Assembly: GCF_015159595.1 (NCBI RefSeq)
Contig: NZ_CP063304.1
Coordinates: forward strand, 806,001-870,000
Direction: 5' to 3'
Source: Blautia liquoris
Lineage (GTDB): Bacteria; Bacillota; Clostridia; Lachnospirales; Lachnospiraceae
DNA length: 64,000 nt
Made by a program: the position numbers and the translations under genes
Shown here: in pieces, positions 18,013 to 28,296 of the stretch
How the letters are laid out: every line of letters begins with the position of its first letter
Numbering within the stretch: position 1 is the first letter of the stretch
Notes under the pieces: generated by a model
Databases searched by the model: none
Told to the model about the DNA's origin: nothing
The model's input: the letters and a program-made list of their open reading frames with translations, nothing else

Positions 18013-20457
18013 ATGCAAAACGATATATATGAAGTTAAAAGAGAACGCTTTGATCTGGTAGATGACAGTATCTATATTTTACAGGGAATGTTTCCGAAAA
18101 AATATGATGTCAGGGCTAAAATTGGCAAACAAAAACTTGAATCCTCAGTAAAATTGTGGGATAATACAAGTGTATTGGAAAGATTTGCCGATCTGGATGC
18201 AGCTGTCGGAGAAAAAGTAACAATACAAGTAAAGATTCCTGAGAAAATTCCTACACATGAAAAACTGACGATTGAGGCAGTGAAAGATAGTGACCATATT
18301 ATGTGGTTTACAATTACGACGCGGGAATTAGTGAGAAAACAAAAAAGAATTCAATATTTTATTGAAGAGGAGCACGTTAGTTTTGCAGATAAAACCTGTA
18401 AAATAAGGGGTTGGGCAGTGAGCACTGATCCATTGGATATTTCCGTATGGGATGCAAACAGAGAAAAGGTTAACTGCAATATCCAGAGGCTGAACAGACC
18501 AGATGTCGTTGAATTATTTAAAGAGTATCAGGTCGAAGAAAAGTGCGGTTTTTATATCGAATTGGATCATATTTCAGGTAAACAATATGGTTTAGTGATG
18601 TCGGCTGGAGATGAAGATATGATCTATAATATCTCCTTGAGTAAGAGCCGAATCTTATCTCACAAAATTGTAAAGTATTCGAAAAAAGGTTTAAGATATT
18701 TGCAGAATCATGGATTCAAGGCATTCATTAATAAAGCATTAATTAAGATTCGCCAAAAAAAACAAGGTCCTGTGGATTACCAGAAATGGCTGCCAAAACA
18801 TCTTCCCACAAAAGAAGAACTTGACAGACAGAGAAAAGAAGTATTTAAGGTTCAACCCAAATTTAGTATTGTTGTTCCGTTGTATAAAACACCAGAGCGA
18901 TATCTTGCTGCACTTATTGAATCTATTGAAAAACAGACATATACAAATTGGGAACTTTGTTTTTCTGATGGAAGTGGAGCGGGGTCTCCACTGAAACAAT
19001 ATTTGGATGAATTGGTAAAAAAAGATTCCAGGATTAAAGTGATTAAATCAGATGTGCCAAAAAAAATTTCGGAAAACACAAATCGTGCAATTTCGATAGC
19101 AACAGGTGATTATATTGTTTTTGCTGATCATGATGATGTTTTAACAGAGCATGCACTTTATGAATGTGCCAGAGCTGTAAATAATAATTCTGATATAGAT
19201 GTAATTTATTCGGATGAAGATAAGATGTCTATGGATGGAAATAAGTTTTTTCAGCCTCATTTTAAACCTGATTTTAATATTGACCTTTTATGTTCTGTTA
19301 ACTATATCTGTCATCTGTTTGTGGTGAAAAACAATCTGCAGAAAAAAGTTGGTTTACTTAGAGAAGAATTTGATGGTGCGCAGGATCATGATTTTATTTT
19401 CAGATGTGTGGAAAAAGCCAAACAGGTTTACCATATACCAAAGATATTATATCACTGGAGAAGTCATGAAAATTCTACGTCTGAAAATCCGGAGAGCAAG
19501 CTATATGCCTTTGACGCCGGGAAACGTGCTGTCCAGTCACATTATGACAGAATGAAATTTCCGGCAATAGTATCAGAAGGCGAGTATCTTGGGCTATATC
19601 GTACAACGTATATCATGGATATAAAGCCATTGGTTTCGATTGTTATACCTAATAAAGATCATATTGATGACTTGAACCGTTGCATAAGCAGCATAGAACA
19701 GAAGTCTGAATATGAAAACTATGAATATATAATCGTTGAAAACAATAGCGAGGAACAAGAGACATTTGAATACTATAAGCAATTGGAAAAGGAAAATTCT
19801 AAAGTCAGAGTCGTATATTATAAGGGAAAATTTAATTTCTCTTCGATAAACAATTTCGGTGCGAAGTTTGCAAAGGGTAAATATTTATGGCTACTGAATA
19901 ATGATACCGAGATTATTAATAATAACTGCATTGAGGAGCTGGTGGGATACTGTACGAGAGAAGATGTGGGTGTCGTTGGGGCAAGGCTTTACTATGAGGA
20001 CGATACAATCCAGCATGCAGGAGTTGTTGTGGGATTTGGTGGAATTGCAGGGCATTGTTTTGTACAACAGCCAAGGGGTTCTACTGGTTATTTCCATAGA
20101 ATTATATGTGCTCAGGATTATAGTGCAGTAACGGCTGCCTGTATGATGGTGAAAAAGTCGGTATATGATGCAGTCGGTGGAATGACTGAGGAGTTGGAAG
20201 TGGCTTTCAATGACATAGATTTTTGCCTGAAGGTACGATCTCTTGGTAAACTGGTGGTCTATAATCCATATGCTGAGTTATATCATTATGAATCGAAATC
20301 TAGGGGATTGGAAGATACACCAGAGAAGATTAGACGGTTTCAGGGTGAGATTGCCATTTTTGAAAAAAGATGGCCTGAAATATTAAGAGATGGAGATCCG
20401 TACTATAATCCTAATTTAACATTAGAAAGTCAGGATTTTTCATTGAAACGTATATAA
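18013..20457 (+). CDS. Tandem-domain GT2 glycosyltransferase with N-terminal beta domains
   Basis: An 814-residue soluble protein. Residues 1 to about 215 form beta-sandwich-like segments (IRGWAVSTDP, CGFYIELDH). Two GT-A family 2 domains follow: one from about residue 283 (FSIVVPLYKTPE, with FADHDDV as the DxD-type motif) and one from about 539 (VSIVIPNKDHID, with LLNNDTE). Tandem GT2 proteins of this kind usually add two different sugars in alternation. The second half closely matches the protein at 41382 in this window (AFNDIDFCL, YHYESKSRGLED, GDPYYNPNLTL). It lies in the rfb-exporter operon and probably builds the rhamnose-containing backbone. Confidence 0.9.
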   Translation: MQNDIYEVKRERFDLVDDSIYILQGMFPKKYDVRAKIGKQKLESSVKLWDNTSVLERFADLDAAVGEKVTIQVKIPEKIPTHEKLTIEAVKDSDHIMWFTITTRELVRKQKRIQYFIEEEHVSFADKTCKIRGWAVSTDPLDISVWDANREKVNCNIQRLNRPDVVELFKEYQVEEKCGFYIELDHISGKQYGLVMSAGDEDMIYNISLSKSRILSHKIVKYSKKGLRYLQNHGFKAFINKALIKIRQKKQGPVDYQKWLPKHLPTKEELDRQRKEVFKVQPKFSIVVPLYKTPERYLAALIESIEKQTYTNWELCFSDGSGAGSPLKQYLDELVKKDSRIKVIKSDVPKKISENTNRAISIATGDYIVFADHDDVLTEHALYECARAVNNNSDIDVIYSDEDKMSMDGNKFFQPHFKPDFNIDLLCSVNYICHLFVVKNNLQKKVGLLREEFDGAQDHDFIFRCVEKAKQVYHIPKILYHWRSHENSTSENPESKLYAFDAGKRAVQSHYDRMKFPAIVSEGEYLGLYRTTYIMDIKPLVSIVIPNKDHIDDLNRCISSIEQKSEYENYEYIIVENNSEEQETFEYYKQLEKENSKVRVVYYKGKFNFSSINNFGAKFAKGKYLWLLNNDTEIINNNCIEELVGYCTREDVGVVGARLYYEDDTIQHAGVVVGFGGIAGHCFVQQPRGSTGYFHRIICAQDYSAVTAACMMVKKSVYDAVGGMTEELEVAFNDIDFCLKVRSLGKLVVYNPYAELYHYESKSRGLEDTPEKIRRFQGEIAIFEKRWPEILRDGDPYYNPNLTLESQDFSLKRI

Positions 20458-20486
20458 GTTTGAGTTGGGGATGAGGAGGTTTACAG

Positions 20487-23024
20487 ATGAAAAAGAAAAA
20501 AATTTTAATTGTTACAATAGCTTTGACAATGTCACTTGGAACCCAGGTAATATGGGCGGATAACGCGCCATCGACATATGAAGCATCAGGCATCAGTAAT
20601 AGTTCAGAAGAGAAGGATAAACCAGCAGATGGATTCGAAGATCCAGATGAAAACAAAAAGGATGAAGTTTTTTCTGACGATTCTTTAGAAAACAAAACTC
20701 CATCCCCTGAAAATGAGTCGGATTCTGAGCTTTTGCCTCAGAATGCTGTGCAGGAATACTCAAATACAATCACGCCTGAAGATCAGAAAAAAATTGAGTT
20801 TCATATGAGAGGTATTGATGCAAAACTTAGCAAGGACGGATCAAATGTCACAGTTACACCACAATATACTTCAAATGTAGATAGTACCCATATTAATTTC
20901 CGATATCTGATTTATGATCTTCAGAAATTAATATGGACAGAAATTCCTGCTGGTGAATCAGATGATTCAAGTTGCGTCTGGCAGCCTTCTCAACCGGGAA
21001 CGTATTGGATCCATGTGATTGCTGATCCTGGTAATGGTACAGAATATACAAGTACGATTGGCTATGTTATTCAGGGAGCAAGGCTTGGGGATTTTTCCAT
21101 GGACCACAGTAGTTCACAGCCATGGGATACTGCGATTACCTTACACGGATCAATAGTCAATCCATTATCTGAAGAACTTACCTATGAGTATCTGGTGTAC
21201 GATGGAAGGTACTGGATGAGCCTGTATAAGTCTGAAGAACTGAAAGATTTTACATATACAGCTGACAAACCAGGCAGTTACTTGATCTGCTATCAGGTTT
21301 ACAATGCGGAAGGGGTTGTTATAGGACAGAAATTTTTGGGATATGATGCACAGGAATTATCTGTCAGGATCAATGCGATACATGCAAATATAAGCGTATC
21401 AGGGGGAGTGGATCTCAGCATAGATGGCGGAACAAATGATTCTCAGACGGAATTTAAATGGGTAAGCTATGATCTAACAAAGAAGCAATGGATACTGATA
21501 CAGGATTGGTCGACGAAGGTGAATGCACATTGGTCACCGAAGAGCGCGGGTCCTTATTGGATACAAGTAGAGGGGAAGACCAGAACGGGTCAGACCGACA
21601 ATATGCTGATCGGATATAATGTAAAAGACATTAAGATTACCTCCTTTACAAGTGATATCAGTTCTCCAAAGGCGATTGGTACGACGATCGGATTATCCGG
21701 AACTGTGGAAAATCCAATGAACCAGAAGCTGCAGTATCGTTATATAGTTTATGATGGGACAACCTGGAGAGAGTTGTATTCTTCTGATAATCTGCAGAAA
21801 GTGTATTACTGGAAACCGGAACAAAAGGGAAATTATCTTTTATGCCTGGAGGTGACAGGGCCTGACGGTAAAGTTTATCAGTCATTTATGTCATACCAGA
21901 TACAAGCTCTTTCGACAAAATTAAAAAATTTGCAGGTATATACGCCTGATTATCGGACATATTATATCATGCAAAATGTTGATTCTAATGATGGGAATTT
22001 GAAATACAAGTATCAGATCTATGATCTGAGAACGAAACAATGGCATATGCTTTCGTCTGGCGGAGTAAATACATATTGGCAGCCGAAGACCAGTGGGGAC
22101 TATTGGATTCACGCATCCATTGTCGGAAGTGATGGCAAAGAATATACACAAACGATAGGGTACCACATTAAAGGATATTCTATTGGCAGTTTTGGCTTTT
22201 CGGGTAATTTGGAAGCCGGAAAAACTGCTAAGCTTTCTGCGAGTGGATATAATTATCTGGGTGAGAACTATACTTTTACTTATCTGCAATGGAACGGATC
22301 TGGATGGAATATCTTATATCGTGGAAATTCTCCTTCTGCTGTCAACTGGACGCCGCCTGTCAGCGGTGACTATGCCTTTTGCTGTCAGGTATCGAATCCG
22401 TATGGAGTAGTTGATACCAAAACAATTCACATTTCCAACAGAGACTTTACGAAAACGGGATGGTATTACGAAAACGGTTATAAGTTTTATTATATTAACA
22501 ATCAAAAACAATTAGACCTCGATGGTATTTTACCAAGGCAGTCATCTTATATTGCCAGAGTCAACCGAACAACCTGCACTGTCACGATTTATGCAGCAGA
22601 CGGAGGTAATGGGTATATTATACCTGTAAAGCGTTTTGCATGCTCTGTCGGACTTCCGGGAACACCTACTCCAACTGGGACTTATCGAACGTCTGTAAAG
22701 TATCGTTGGCATGAGCTGATGGGACCATCGTTCGGTCAATACTGTACTCGAATTGTAGGCGGGATCCTTTTTCATTCGGTAGCAGGTTCAAACACGACAA
22801 GTTTTAACCTAAACCCATCCGAATATAATAAGTTGGGGAAACCGGCATCCCACGGATGCGTAAGGCTGAGCGTCAGAGATGCAAAATGGATCTATGATAA
22901 TTGCAAGATAGGTATGCAGGTCACGATCTATGACAGTTCAAATGCGGGGCCTTTGGGACAGGGACCCGTATACCGAATAACGAATCCCGGACAAAATTGG
23001 GATCCGACAGATCCTAATGTTTGA
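20487..23024 (+). CDS. Secreted L,D-transpeptidase (YkuD) with six alternating Tyr/Trp-rich repeats
   Basis: The 845-residue protein has a signal peptide (residues 1-25) and an acidic, disordered region to about residue 90. Six beta repeats of about 95 residues follow, to about 655. A C-terminal YkuD domain contains SHGCVRL with His789 and the nucleophile Cys791, so it should form 3-3 peptidoglycan crosslinks or attach proteins to the wall. The repeats resemble triple-tyrosine (Y_Y_Y) modules and alternate between two types: odd ones carry YDL...W...GxYWIH...GY.I, even ones YDG..W..LY...YLLC..V. They may bind glycan or act as a spacer. ATG 20487 follows GAGGAGG. A terminator lies 36 bases after the stop. 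Confidence 0.9.
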   Translation: MKKKKILIVTIALTMSLGTQVIWADNAPSTYEASGISNSSEEKDKPADGFEDPDENKKDEVFSDDSLENKTPSPENESDSELLPQNAVQEYSNTITPEDQKKIEFHMRGIDAKLSKDGSNVTVTPQYTSNVDSTHINFRYLIYDLQKLIWTEIPAGESDDSSCVWQPSQPGTYWIHVIADPGNGTEYTSTIGYVIQGARLGDFSMDHSSSQPWDTAITLHGSIVNPLSEELTYEYLVYDGRYWMSLYKSEELKDFTYTADKPGSYLICYQVYNAEGVVIGQKFLGYDAQELSVRINAIHANISVSGGVDLSIDGGTNDSQTEFKWVSYDLTKKQWILIQDWSTKVNAHWSPKSAGPYWIQVEGKTRTGQTDNMLIGYNVKDIKITSFTSDISSPKAIGTTIGLSGTVENPMNQKLQYRYIVYDGTTWRELYSSDNLQKVYYWKPEQKGNYLLCLEVTGPDGKVYQSFMSYQIQALSTKLKNLQVYTPDYRTYYIMQNVDSNDGNLKYKYQIYDLRTKQWHMLSSGGVNTYWQPKTSGDYWIHASIVGSDGKEYTQTIGYHIKGYSIGSFGFSGNLEAGKTAKLSASGYNYLGENYTFTYLQWNGSGWNILYRGNSPSAVNWTPPVSGDYAFCCQVSNPYGVVDTKTIHISNRDFTKTGWYYENGYKFYYINNQKQLDLDGILPRQSSYIARVNRTTCTVTIYAADGGNGYIIPVKRFACSVGLPGTPTPTGTYRTSVKYRWHELMGPSFGQYCTRIVGGILFHSVAGSNTTSFNLNPSEYNKLGKPASHGCVRLSVRDAKWIYDNCKIGMQVTIYDSSNAGPLGQGPVYRITNPGQNWDPTDPNV

Positions 23025-23060
23025 TACAAAGAGAAAGTAATATAATTATCTAACTTATAG

Positions 23061-23108
23061 CTGTTGCTCCAGAAGATTTGTGGTGTATCCTCTGGAGCAA
23101 CAGTTGTT
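23061..23108 (+). terminator. Rho-independent terminator
   Basis: A perfect 13-bp stem, CTGTTGCTCCAGA at 23061-23073 with its complement at 23091-23103, has a 17-base loop and is followed by TTGTT. The ribosome site of the next gene lies just beyond, so read-through may feed that gene. Confidence 0.8.
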
Positions 23109-23121
23109 CTAAAGGAGCAGA

Positions 23122-24720
23122 GTGACAGATATGATGAAAAAATTTGATACCATTGATGAATTTATAAAAAAAAGCCGATGGTCCATCGTGATATACTTTT
23201 TCTTTATTCTGTTTTCATATGGAATAAAGCTATTTCATGTTATAGTTTCAATTGATACAGAGAGTATCATAAGTGTACCGGAAGCTTTGTATAAGGCATG
23301 GTTTGGTATGGGACGCTTTGGAGCAGTGCTGCTTAAAAAGATTTTGGGGACATATTGGTTTAATCCATATGTAGCGTCTTTTATGATGGTTGTGATGCTG
23401 CTAGTAGGTGGTCTTATATGGATGTACTTATTTTCAAACCTGAATGATTCTCTGAGTAAAATTGGTTGGATTTTCCCTACTGTGTTTTTTACATCACCTA
23501 TAATGGCTGAGCAGTCCAGCTTCTTGCTGCAGGCATATGAAGGTGCTTTCTGTATTGCACTGGTAGGAGTATCTTTGATATTTTTTTTCAAAGCTATTTA
23601 TTATAGCAAAGGTTACTATTATATTCTTTCAACGATTTGTATTTTCTTTAGTTTTTCGACATATCAGTCAACTGTAATCTTATTTATAACAGGTGCAATT
23701 TCATCATTTTTACTTTTTTATGATGATATTGACAGAATTCAAGTAAAAGAAGACAAAACTTTTAAACAGGTAAAACACGGAGAAGATTCGAGAACAGTTA
23801 TATGTTGGAGGACAATTGGGGGATTGATTCTAGAGTTTGTATTAGCATATTTCATATATTCTGTTGTAAACAAAATCGTGTTGTCTGTTCTGAATATACA
23901 AACGCACCCCTATATCACAGATCAAGTCAGATGGGGTAAGGATTCATTGAACGAATGTTTGAGAAACATAGTAAAGCAGGCTAAAAACATCTTGTTTGGA
24001 AAATCTGTCTATTATAATTTTGCCCTTGTTGTTTTAATAGTTGTATTCTTAATATATATTAGTTTACAGTTCGTACAGAAAAAGAAGGCTTATTATATTT
24101 ATTTTCTTGCTTCTCTCGCTCTATGTATTTGCCCGTTTATTATGATCCTGTTGCTGGGCGGCACTGCAAGCGTCAGAACAGAATGGACGATTCCATTTGT
24201 AACAGCTTTTTTAAGTATGTACCTTGCAGGACACATTATTTGTTTTGACCGTGATATAATTCCATTGTCGCTCAAAAGGGCTGCTTTGCTGGGATTCTTT
24301 GCTTTGAGTATGCAGCAGGCCTCGGTAACTGCAAGAATATATTACACGGAATATGCAAAGTTTCAGCAGGACATGGTACTTGCCATAAAGATATCGGATC
24401 GCATTGATCAATTAAATTTAGGAGATCCACCGGAAAATCCGGTAGTATTTATTGGGGCAAGACCAACACATATAACCCCATCCATGTATACCGAGAAAGA
24501 GATAGAGTTAAGCGGGAGATCCTTGTTTTCTATGTCTTTTTATACCCAGCATGGAACATATGTGATGCGTAATTTTATGAAGAGTATAGGCTATGAATAT
24601 GCGTTTCCGAGCGAAGAGCAGATACAAAAAGCAGAAGAAATTTCAAAAACTATGAATTCTTGGCCGGACACAAACAGTGTAAAAAATGAAGAGGGGATTA
24701 TTGTGGTTAGATTATCATGA
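23122..24720 (+). CDS. GtrII-like membrane glucosyltransferase
   Basis: A 532-residue protein with about eleven membrane segments and the pattern of the glucosyltransferase GtrII family: a first loop with DTES and WFGMGRFGAVLLKK, then ETAF-like and FFTSPI segments. These GT-C enzymes take a sugar from an undecaprenyl-phosphate donor and add it to a polysaccharide outside the membrane. A GtrB-like donor synthase is encoded at 11092 and a second, ArnC-like one at 39296; which of them it uses cannot be told. ATG 23122 is preceded by AAAGGAGCAG. It ends 21 bases before the SLH protein. Confidence 0.82.
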   Translation: MTDMMKKFDTIDEFIKKSRWSIVIYFFFILFSYGIKLFHVIVSIDTESIISVPEALYKAWFGMGRFGAVLLKKILGTYWFNPYVASFMMVVMLLVGGLIWMYLFSNLNDSLSKIGWIFPTVFFTSPIMAEQSSFLLQAYEGAFCIALVGVSLIFFFKAIYYSKGYYYILSTICIFFSFSTYQSTVILFITGAISSFLLFYDDIDRIQVKEDKTFKQVKHGEDSRTVICWRTIGGLILEFVLAYFIYSVVNKIVLSVLNIQTHPYITDQVRWGKDSLNECLRNIVKQAKNILFGKSVYYNFALVVLIVVFLIYISLQFVQKKKAYYIYFLASLALCICPFIMILLLGGTASVRTEWTIPFVTAFLSMYLAGHIICFDRDIIPLSLKRAALLGFFALSMQQASVTARIYYTEYAKFQQDMVLAIKISDRIDQLNLGDPPENPVVFIGARPTHITPSMYTEKEIELSGRSLFSMSFYTQHGTYVMRNFMKSIGYEYAFPSEEQIQKAEEISKTMNSWPDTNSVKNEEGIIVVRLS

Positions 24721-24741
24721 ATACAGTTAGGAGAGAATGAT

Positions 24742-26733
24742 ATGCATACAAAGCAAATGATAAAAGCGTTGATGATTACAATTTCTATCGCGCTGAATGT
24801 ATCCGTGGGAATTTCGATTAAAGCGGATTCAATAGCAGGAGAACGTTGTGATGAACAAGAACACGTTACAGGGATGGACGAGAATGGTAACGTTTCTGAT
24901 TTGTCTGTTGAGAACGGAAGTTTTGAAAATCATCCGTCCTTATTTTCAACGGATAATGTTCAAATCGTAAACTTTAACATATCCGGCAGCAAGGTTACCG
25001 AATATGTAAATTCTGAAGACAGTAAGTTGGTAGGCTATTTAAATGGTGCCTATGCAGCGGACGGAGCTTATCTGGGAACGACAGGTAATGGCAAAGTGAA
25101 ATTCATGATTGCTGGTGAAATAGGTGTTGTGGATTCAGAGGATGTTCAGGTGGTGAATTATAAAGATGCAAAATCTGTAAGCTATTATACAGTGTCGGGG
25201 GGGAGATTAATACACAAAATAACTACAAATATGACCAAGGCATCTTATGCAAGTTCTCTTGACAATGGACAAGCGCCCACATATTTAAAAGATGGTGCAA
25301 AATACTATAGCTATGATGGTCATTATTTCTACAGTGAGAATCAATATGCACAGATGCTGGAAGATTATAAAAATAACAATCGAGATCATTCAGTGAATAA
25401 TAATAGCCCCTTTTACAATTATTATCAATTTCTTCCGCTAAGGAGCACTACTCGCTATTCTGAAGATGAGTTAAACAATATTATCAGGAATCGACCGATT
25501 AATGTAAATTCAAAGATGCAGAACATTGCATCATCTCTGATTGAGAATCAGAATAAGTATGGGGTTAACGCATTGTTGGTTGCCGGAATTGCAGGAAATG
25601 AAAGTGCATGGGGAACAAGCAATATATCGCAGACAAAGAATAATCTGTTCGGACTAAATGCAGTAGACAGTAGTCCGGGTGCAAGCGCAAATACATTTTC
25701 CAGTGTTGATCAGTGTATCAAAGAGTTTACGGAAACCTGGATGTCAAAACAATATATGAATCCGTCAAATTGGAAACATGCGGGTAGTTTTCTGGGAAAT
25801 AAGGAAAGCGGGTTTAACGTACGGTATGCCTCGGATCCGTATTGGGGAGAAAAGGCTGCTGCCGGTGCATATGTTCTTGACAAGAATGGCGGAAACAGGG
25901 ACATGTATTCATTCAGGGTAGGTATTAAAAACGCATTTACACAGGTAAATGTCAGGCGTGGCAGTTCAACAAGTACAAAAGCAGTGTATCAGACCCCAAA
26001 GCAGAGAAATACAACTTTTATTGTACGCAGGAAGAATCCGATAAATAATTTTTATGAGATTCAAAGTGATGGCGTCCTTAATGCAGATCGAACAAATCTT
26101 GATGAGTCAGGCGAATACAATAAAAGCAATATGTTGGTCAATATATCTTCAAACTACATAAAAGTAATATCAGATTCCAATATGAACTTTCGGGATGTTA
26201 ATTCCGGAGATTGGTACTATGACGAGGTGGATTATGTATCAAAGATTGGAATTATGACAGGAATGAAGACTGATATCTTTGGACCTATGGATTCAATTGC
26301 CAGAGCACAGTTTGCTGTAATGCTGTGGAGAATAGGCGGTGAGGAACCGATACCTTATAATGGAAAATTTCCGGATGTGGGCAATAATATATGGTATACA
26401 GACGCAATAGCCTGGGCCAGTAAATATAACATTATTACGGGTTATCAGGATACAGGAAAATTTATGCCGGCCAGTCCGATAACAAGACAGGAGTTGGCTG
26501 TAATGCTCTACAGATATGCGAATTATAGGAAGATGGACACGAATAAAAAAGCTGATTTATCTAAATTTAAGGATTCTACAATGGTTATTGATTATGCAAA
26601 AGATGCAATGCGATGGGCCGTAGGCAGCGGAATCATAACAGGAAAATATCAGGGGACTCAGTTAGATCCGTTAGGAGTGACCTCAAGAGCAGAATGTGCC
26701 ATTATGATAGACCGTTTCCTTAAGTTAATATAG
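24742..26733 (+). CDS. Secreted glucosaminidase with three C-terminal SLH domains
   Basis: The 663-residue protein has a signal peptide (about 1-29) and a region of unknown fold to about 245. A lysozyme-like N-acetylglucosaminidase domain follows (about 255-400; the NESAWGTS segment carries the expected catalytic Glu). After a short SH3-like linker come three S-layer-homology domains (about 485-540, 545-600 and 605-663; DVNSGDWYYDEVDYV, FPDVGNNIWYTDAI, RAECAIMIDRF). SLH triplets bind secondary cell wall polysaccharide, so this is a cell-wall hydrolase held on the glycan. A pyruvyl transferase, the modification SLH domains usually need, lies nearby at 28445. A strong terminator follows. Confidence 0.92.
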   Translation: MHTKQMIKALMITISIALNVSVGISIKADSIAGERCDEQEHVTGMDENGNVSDLSVENGSFENHPSLFSTDNVQIVNFNISGSKVTEYVNSEDSKLVGYLNGAYAADGAYLGTTGNGKVKFMIAGEIGVVDSEDVQVVNYKDAKSVSYYTVSGGRLIHKITTNMTKASYASSLDNGQAPTYLKDGAKYYSYDGHYFYSENQYAQMLEDYKNNNRDHSVNNNSPFYNYYQFLPLRSTTRYSEDELNNIIRNRPINVNSKMQNIASSLIENQNKYGVNALLVAGIAGNESAWGTSNISQTKNNLFGLNAVDSSPGASANTFSSVDQCIKEFTETWMSKQYMNPSNWKHAGSFLGNKESGFNVRYASDPYWGEKAAAGAYVLDKNGGNRDMYSFRVGIKNAFTQVNVRRGSSTSTKAVYQTPKQRNTTFIVRRKNPINNFYEIQSDGVLNADRTNLDESGEYNKSNMLVNISSNYIKVISDSNMNFRDVNSGDWYYDEVDYVSKIGIMTGMKTDIFGPMDSIARAQFAVMLWRIGGEEPIPYNGKFPDVGNNIWYTDAIAWASKYNIITGYQDTGKFMPASPITRQELAVMLYRYANYRKMDTNKKADLSKFKDSTMVIDYAKDAMRWAVGSGIITGKYQGTQLDPLGVTSRAECAIMIDRFLKLI

Positions 26734-26748
26734 CAGGACTAATGATAG

Positions 26749-26794
26749 AAGTAACAGAGAAGCAGCTTGGGATGCTGTTCTCTGTTACTTTTTT
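26749..26794 (+). terminator. Terminator between convergent genes
   Basis: A perfect 13-bp stem (AAGTAACAGAGAA at 26749-26761, complement at 26778-26790), with a further GCAGC/GCTG pairing in the loop, is followed by TTTT. The AA-rich 5' flank lets it work for the convergent gene at 26879 as well. Confidence 0.9.
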
Positions 26795-26878
26795 AAAAAT
26801 TAGACTATTTGTGAAGCCCTCTCAGTTTACCGTTGAACTTAAAGCCAGATATTTCTTTACTCATCCCAAGCACTTACA

Positions 26879-28195
26879 CTATTTATTGTTGCTGTCTCTA
26901 AACTTAGCCTTCAGTTTACGAAATGGTGAAGTAATTTTCCATGAGGTAGAGTTCTCAATCATATTTAGCGTATTCAATAGATCGAAATTACTTTTTTCAA
27001 GTTCTTTGCTTTGTTGTGTAAGAGATAGTATAACATTTTCCTTTTCAACTAAAGCCATATTGAGTTTTTTAATCTCCTGATTTTGATGATTTATTTCTCC
27101 GTCTAACTTGTTGATATGAAGTCTACATAAGTTAATACTGCTTTTTAAACTGTCATATTCAGCCTGACAACCTTGAAGATAGGGATCGTTATAAAGATGA
27201 GTCCCGGTGTATTTGCCAACTTCAATTGTTGAAAAATTATACTTCTCCTTGAGAAGCGCAGCAGTTTCCGGATTATTAAGAAGCCCTTCGATTTTTAACA
27301 AACCTAAAGCAGAATATGCAGTGGATTGATTAAAAGATCTGCAGATTAAAAATGCTTTCTCACATGAGAGTTCTTGTGGTGTACTTGCATTTTGGTTTAT
27401 AAAAAAGTCTTTGAAAGTGTGTATAAATAGTTCATCTTCCATATGATCAAAAAAGTGGTATCGTATATGCATTTGTTCATTATAAAAACGTGTGTCATGT
27501 GTTTCCGAGTAACTACTCACATTTTTGTCATCATTTAATATACGTCGGCATTTCATCAGTGGTTCTTCTATAACCCCAAAAGTGTACTTCTGAGTAAATC
27601 GGACCCACCATTCCATGTCTGTCGCCTGAATGTAGAATAGATTATGACCGCCGATCGATGAAATCGTTTCTGCTTCAACCATAGATGAAGGATTTGGAAG
27701 CCTATTTCCGTGAAAGAAAAAGAAACGAAGCCAGTATTTCTGATCCTCAGTGTTGGCAGACAACAGCTCTTTTAATTGTGATAATTCTTCATTTACAAGT
27801 TTTCCATCTTGATCAATCAGGTCAACCCAGGTGAAACAACCCTTGTGTTCAGGGTGTTCCTTTAAATAATTAAGCTGAATCTCAAGTTTATTGTCATTCC
27901 AGACATCATCGCTGTCCATGATAGCTAAATACTTGCCATTCACCTTAGAAAAACCGTAGTTTGTAGCATAAGAGATATGTCGATTTTCTGAAAGTGTGTA
28001 TATTTCTACCCGCTTGTCGGTTATTTTATTTAAGAGCTGCGGAGTGCTGTCGGTTGATCCGTCATCTACGATAATAAATTGCAAGTTACGATAGGATTGA
28101 TTTAGTACACTATTTACGCTTTCAAGTAAATAGTCTTCGGAATTATGGACGGTCATAACTACACTGATTAAAGGAAGATCCATTTTTTTAACCAC
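26879..28195 (-). CDS. GT2 glycosyltransferase with C-terminal coiled coil
   Basis: A 438-residue protein with an N-terminal GT-A family 2 domain (ISVVMTVHNSEDYL, IIVDDGSTD, IMDSDDVW). Residues about 350-420 form a predicted coiled coil with heptad-like L/I spacing, and the tail NSTSWKITSPFRKLK is common on glycosyltransferases of surface glycan clusters. The start is GTG 28195: AGAAAGG lies six bases upstream, whereas the in-frame ATG (28183) would be 18 bases away. It is the only gene of the island on the minus strand, with its own promoter at 28297-28325. Sugar specificity is unknown. Confidence 0.88.
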   Translation of the reverse strand: MVKKMDLPLISVVMTVHNSEDYLLESVNSVLNQSYRNLQFIIVDDGSTDSTPQLLNKITDKRVEIYTLSENRHISYATNYGFSKVNGKYLAIMDSDDVWNDNKLEIQLNYLKEHPEHKGCFTWVDLIDQDGKLVNEELSQLKELLSANTEDQKYWLRFFFFHGNRLPNPSSMVEAETISSIGGHNLFYIQATDMEWWVRFTQKYTFGVIEEPLMKCRRILNDDKNVSSYSETHDTRFYNEQMHIRYHFFDHMEDELFIHTFKDFFINQNASTPQELSCEKAFLICRSFNQSTAYSALGLLKIEGLLNNPETAALLKEKYNFSTIEVGKYTGTHLYNDPYLQGCQAEYDSLKSSINLCRLHINKLDGEINHQNQEIKKLNMALVEKENVILSLTQQSKELEKSNFDLLNTLNMIENSTSWKITSPFRKLKAKFRDSNNK

Positions 28196-28296
28196 TCAAA
28201 GCCTTTCTTTTTTATATTAATAAGATTGTGAGAGCTCGAAGAGCGTAACAATCTGTGTATCATTAGAGTCAAAACACCTTTTAACGCTTTCATTAT

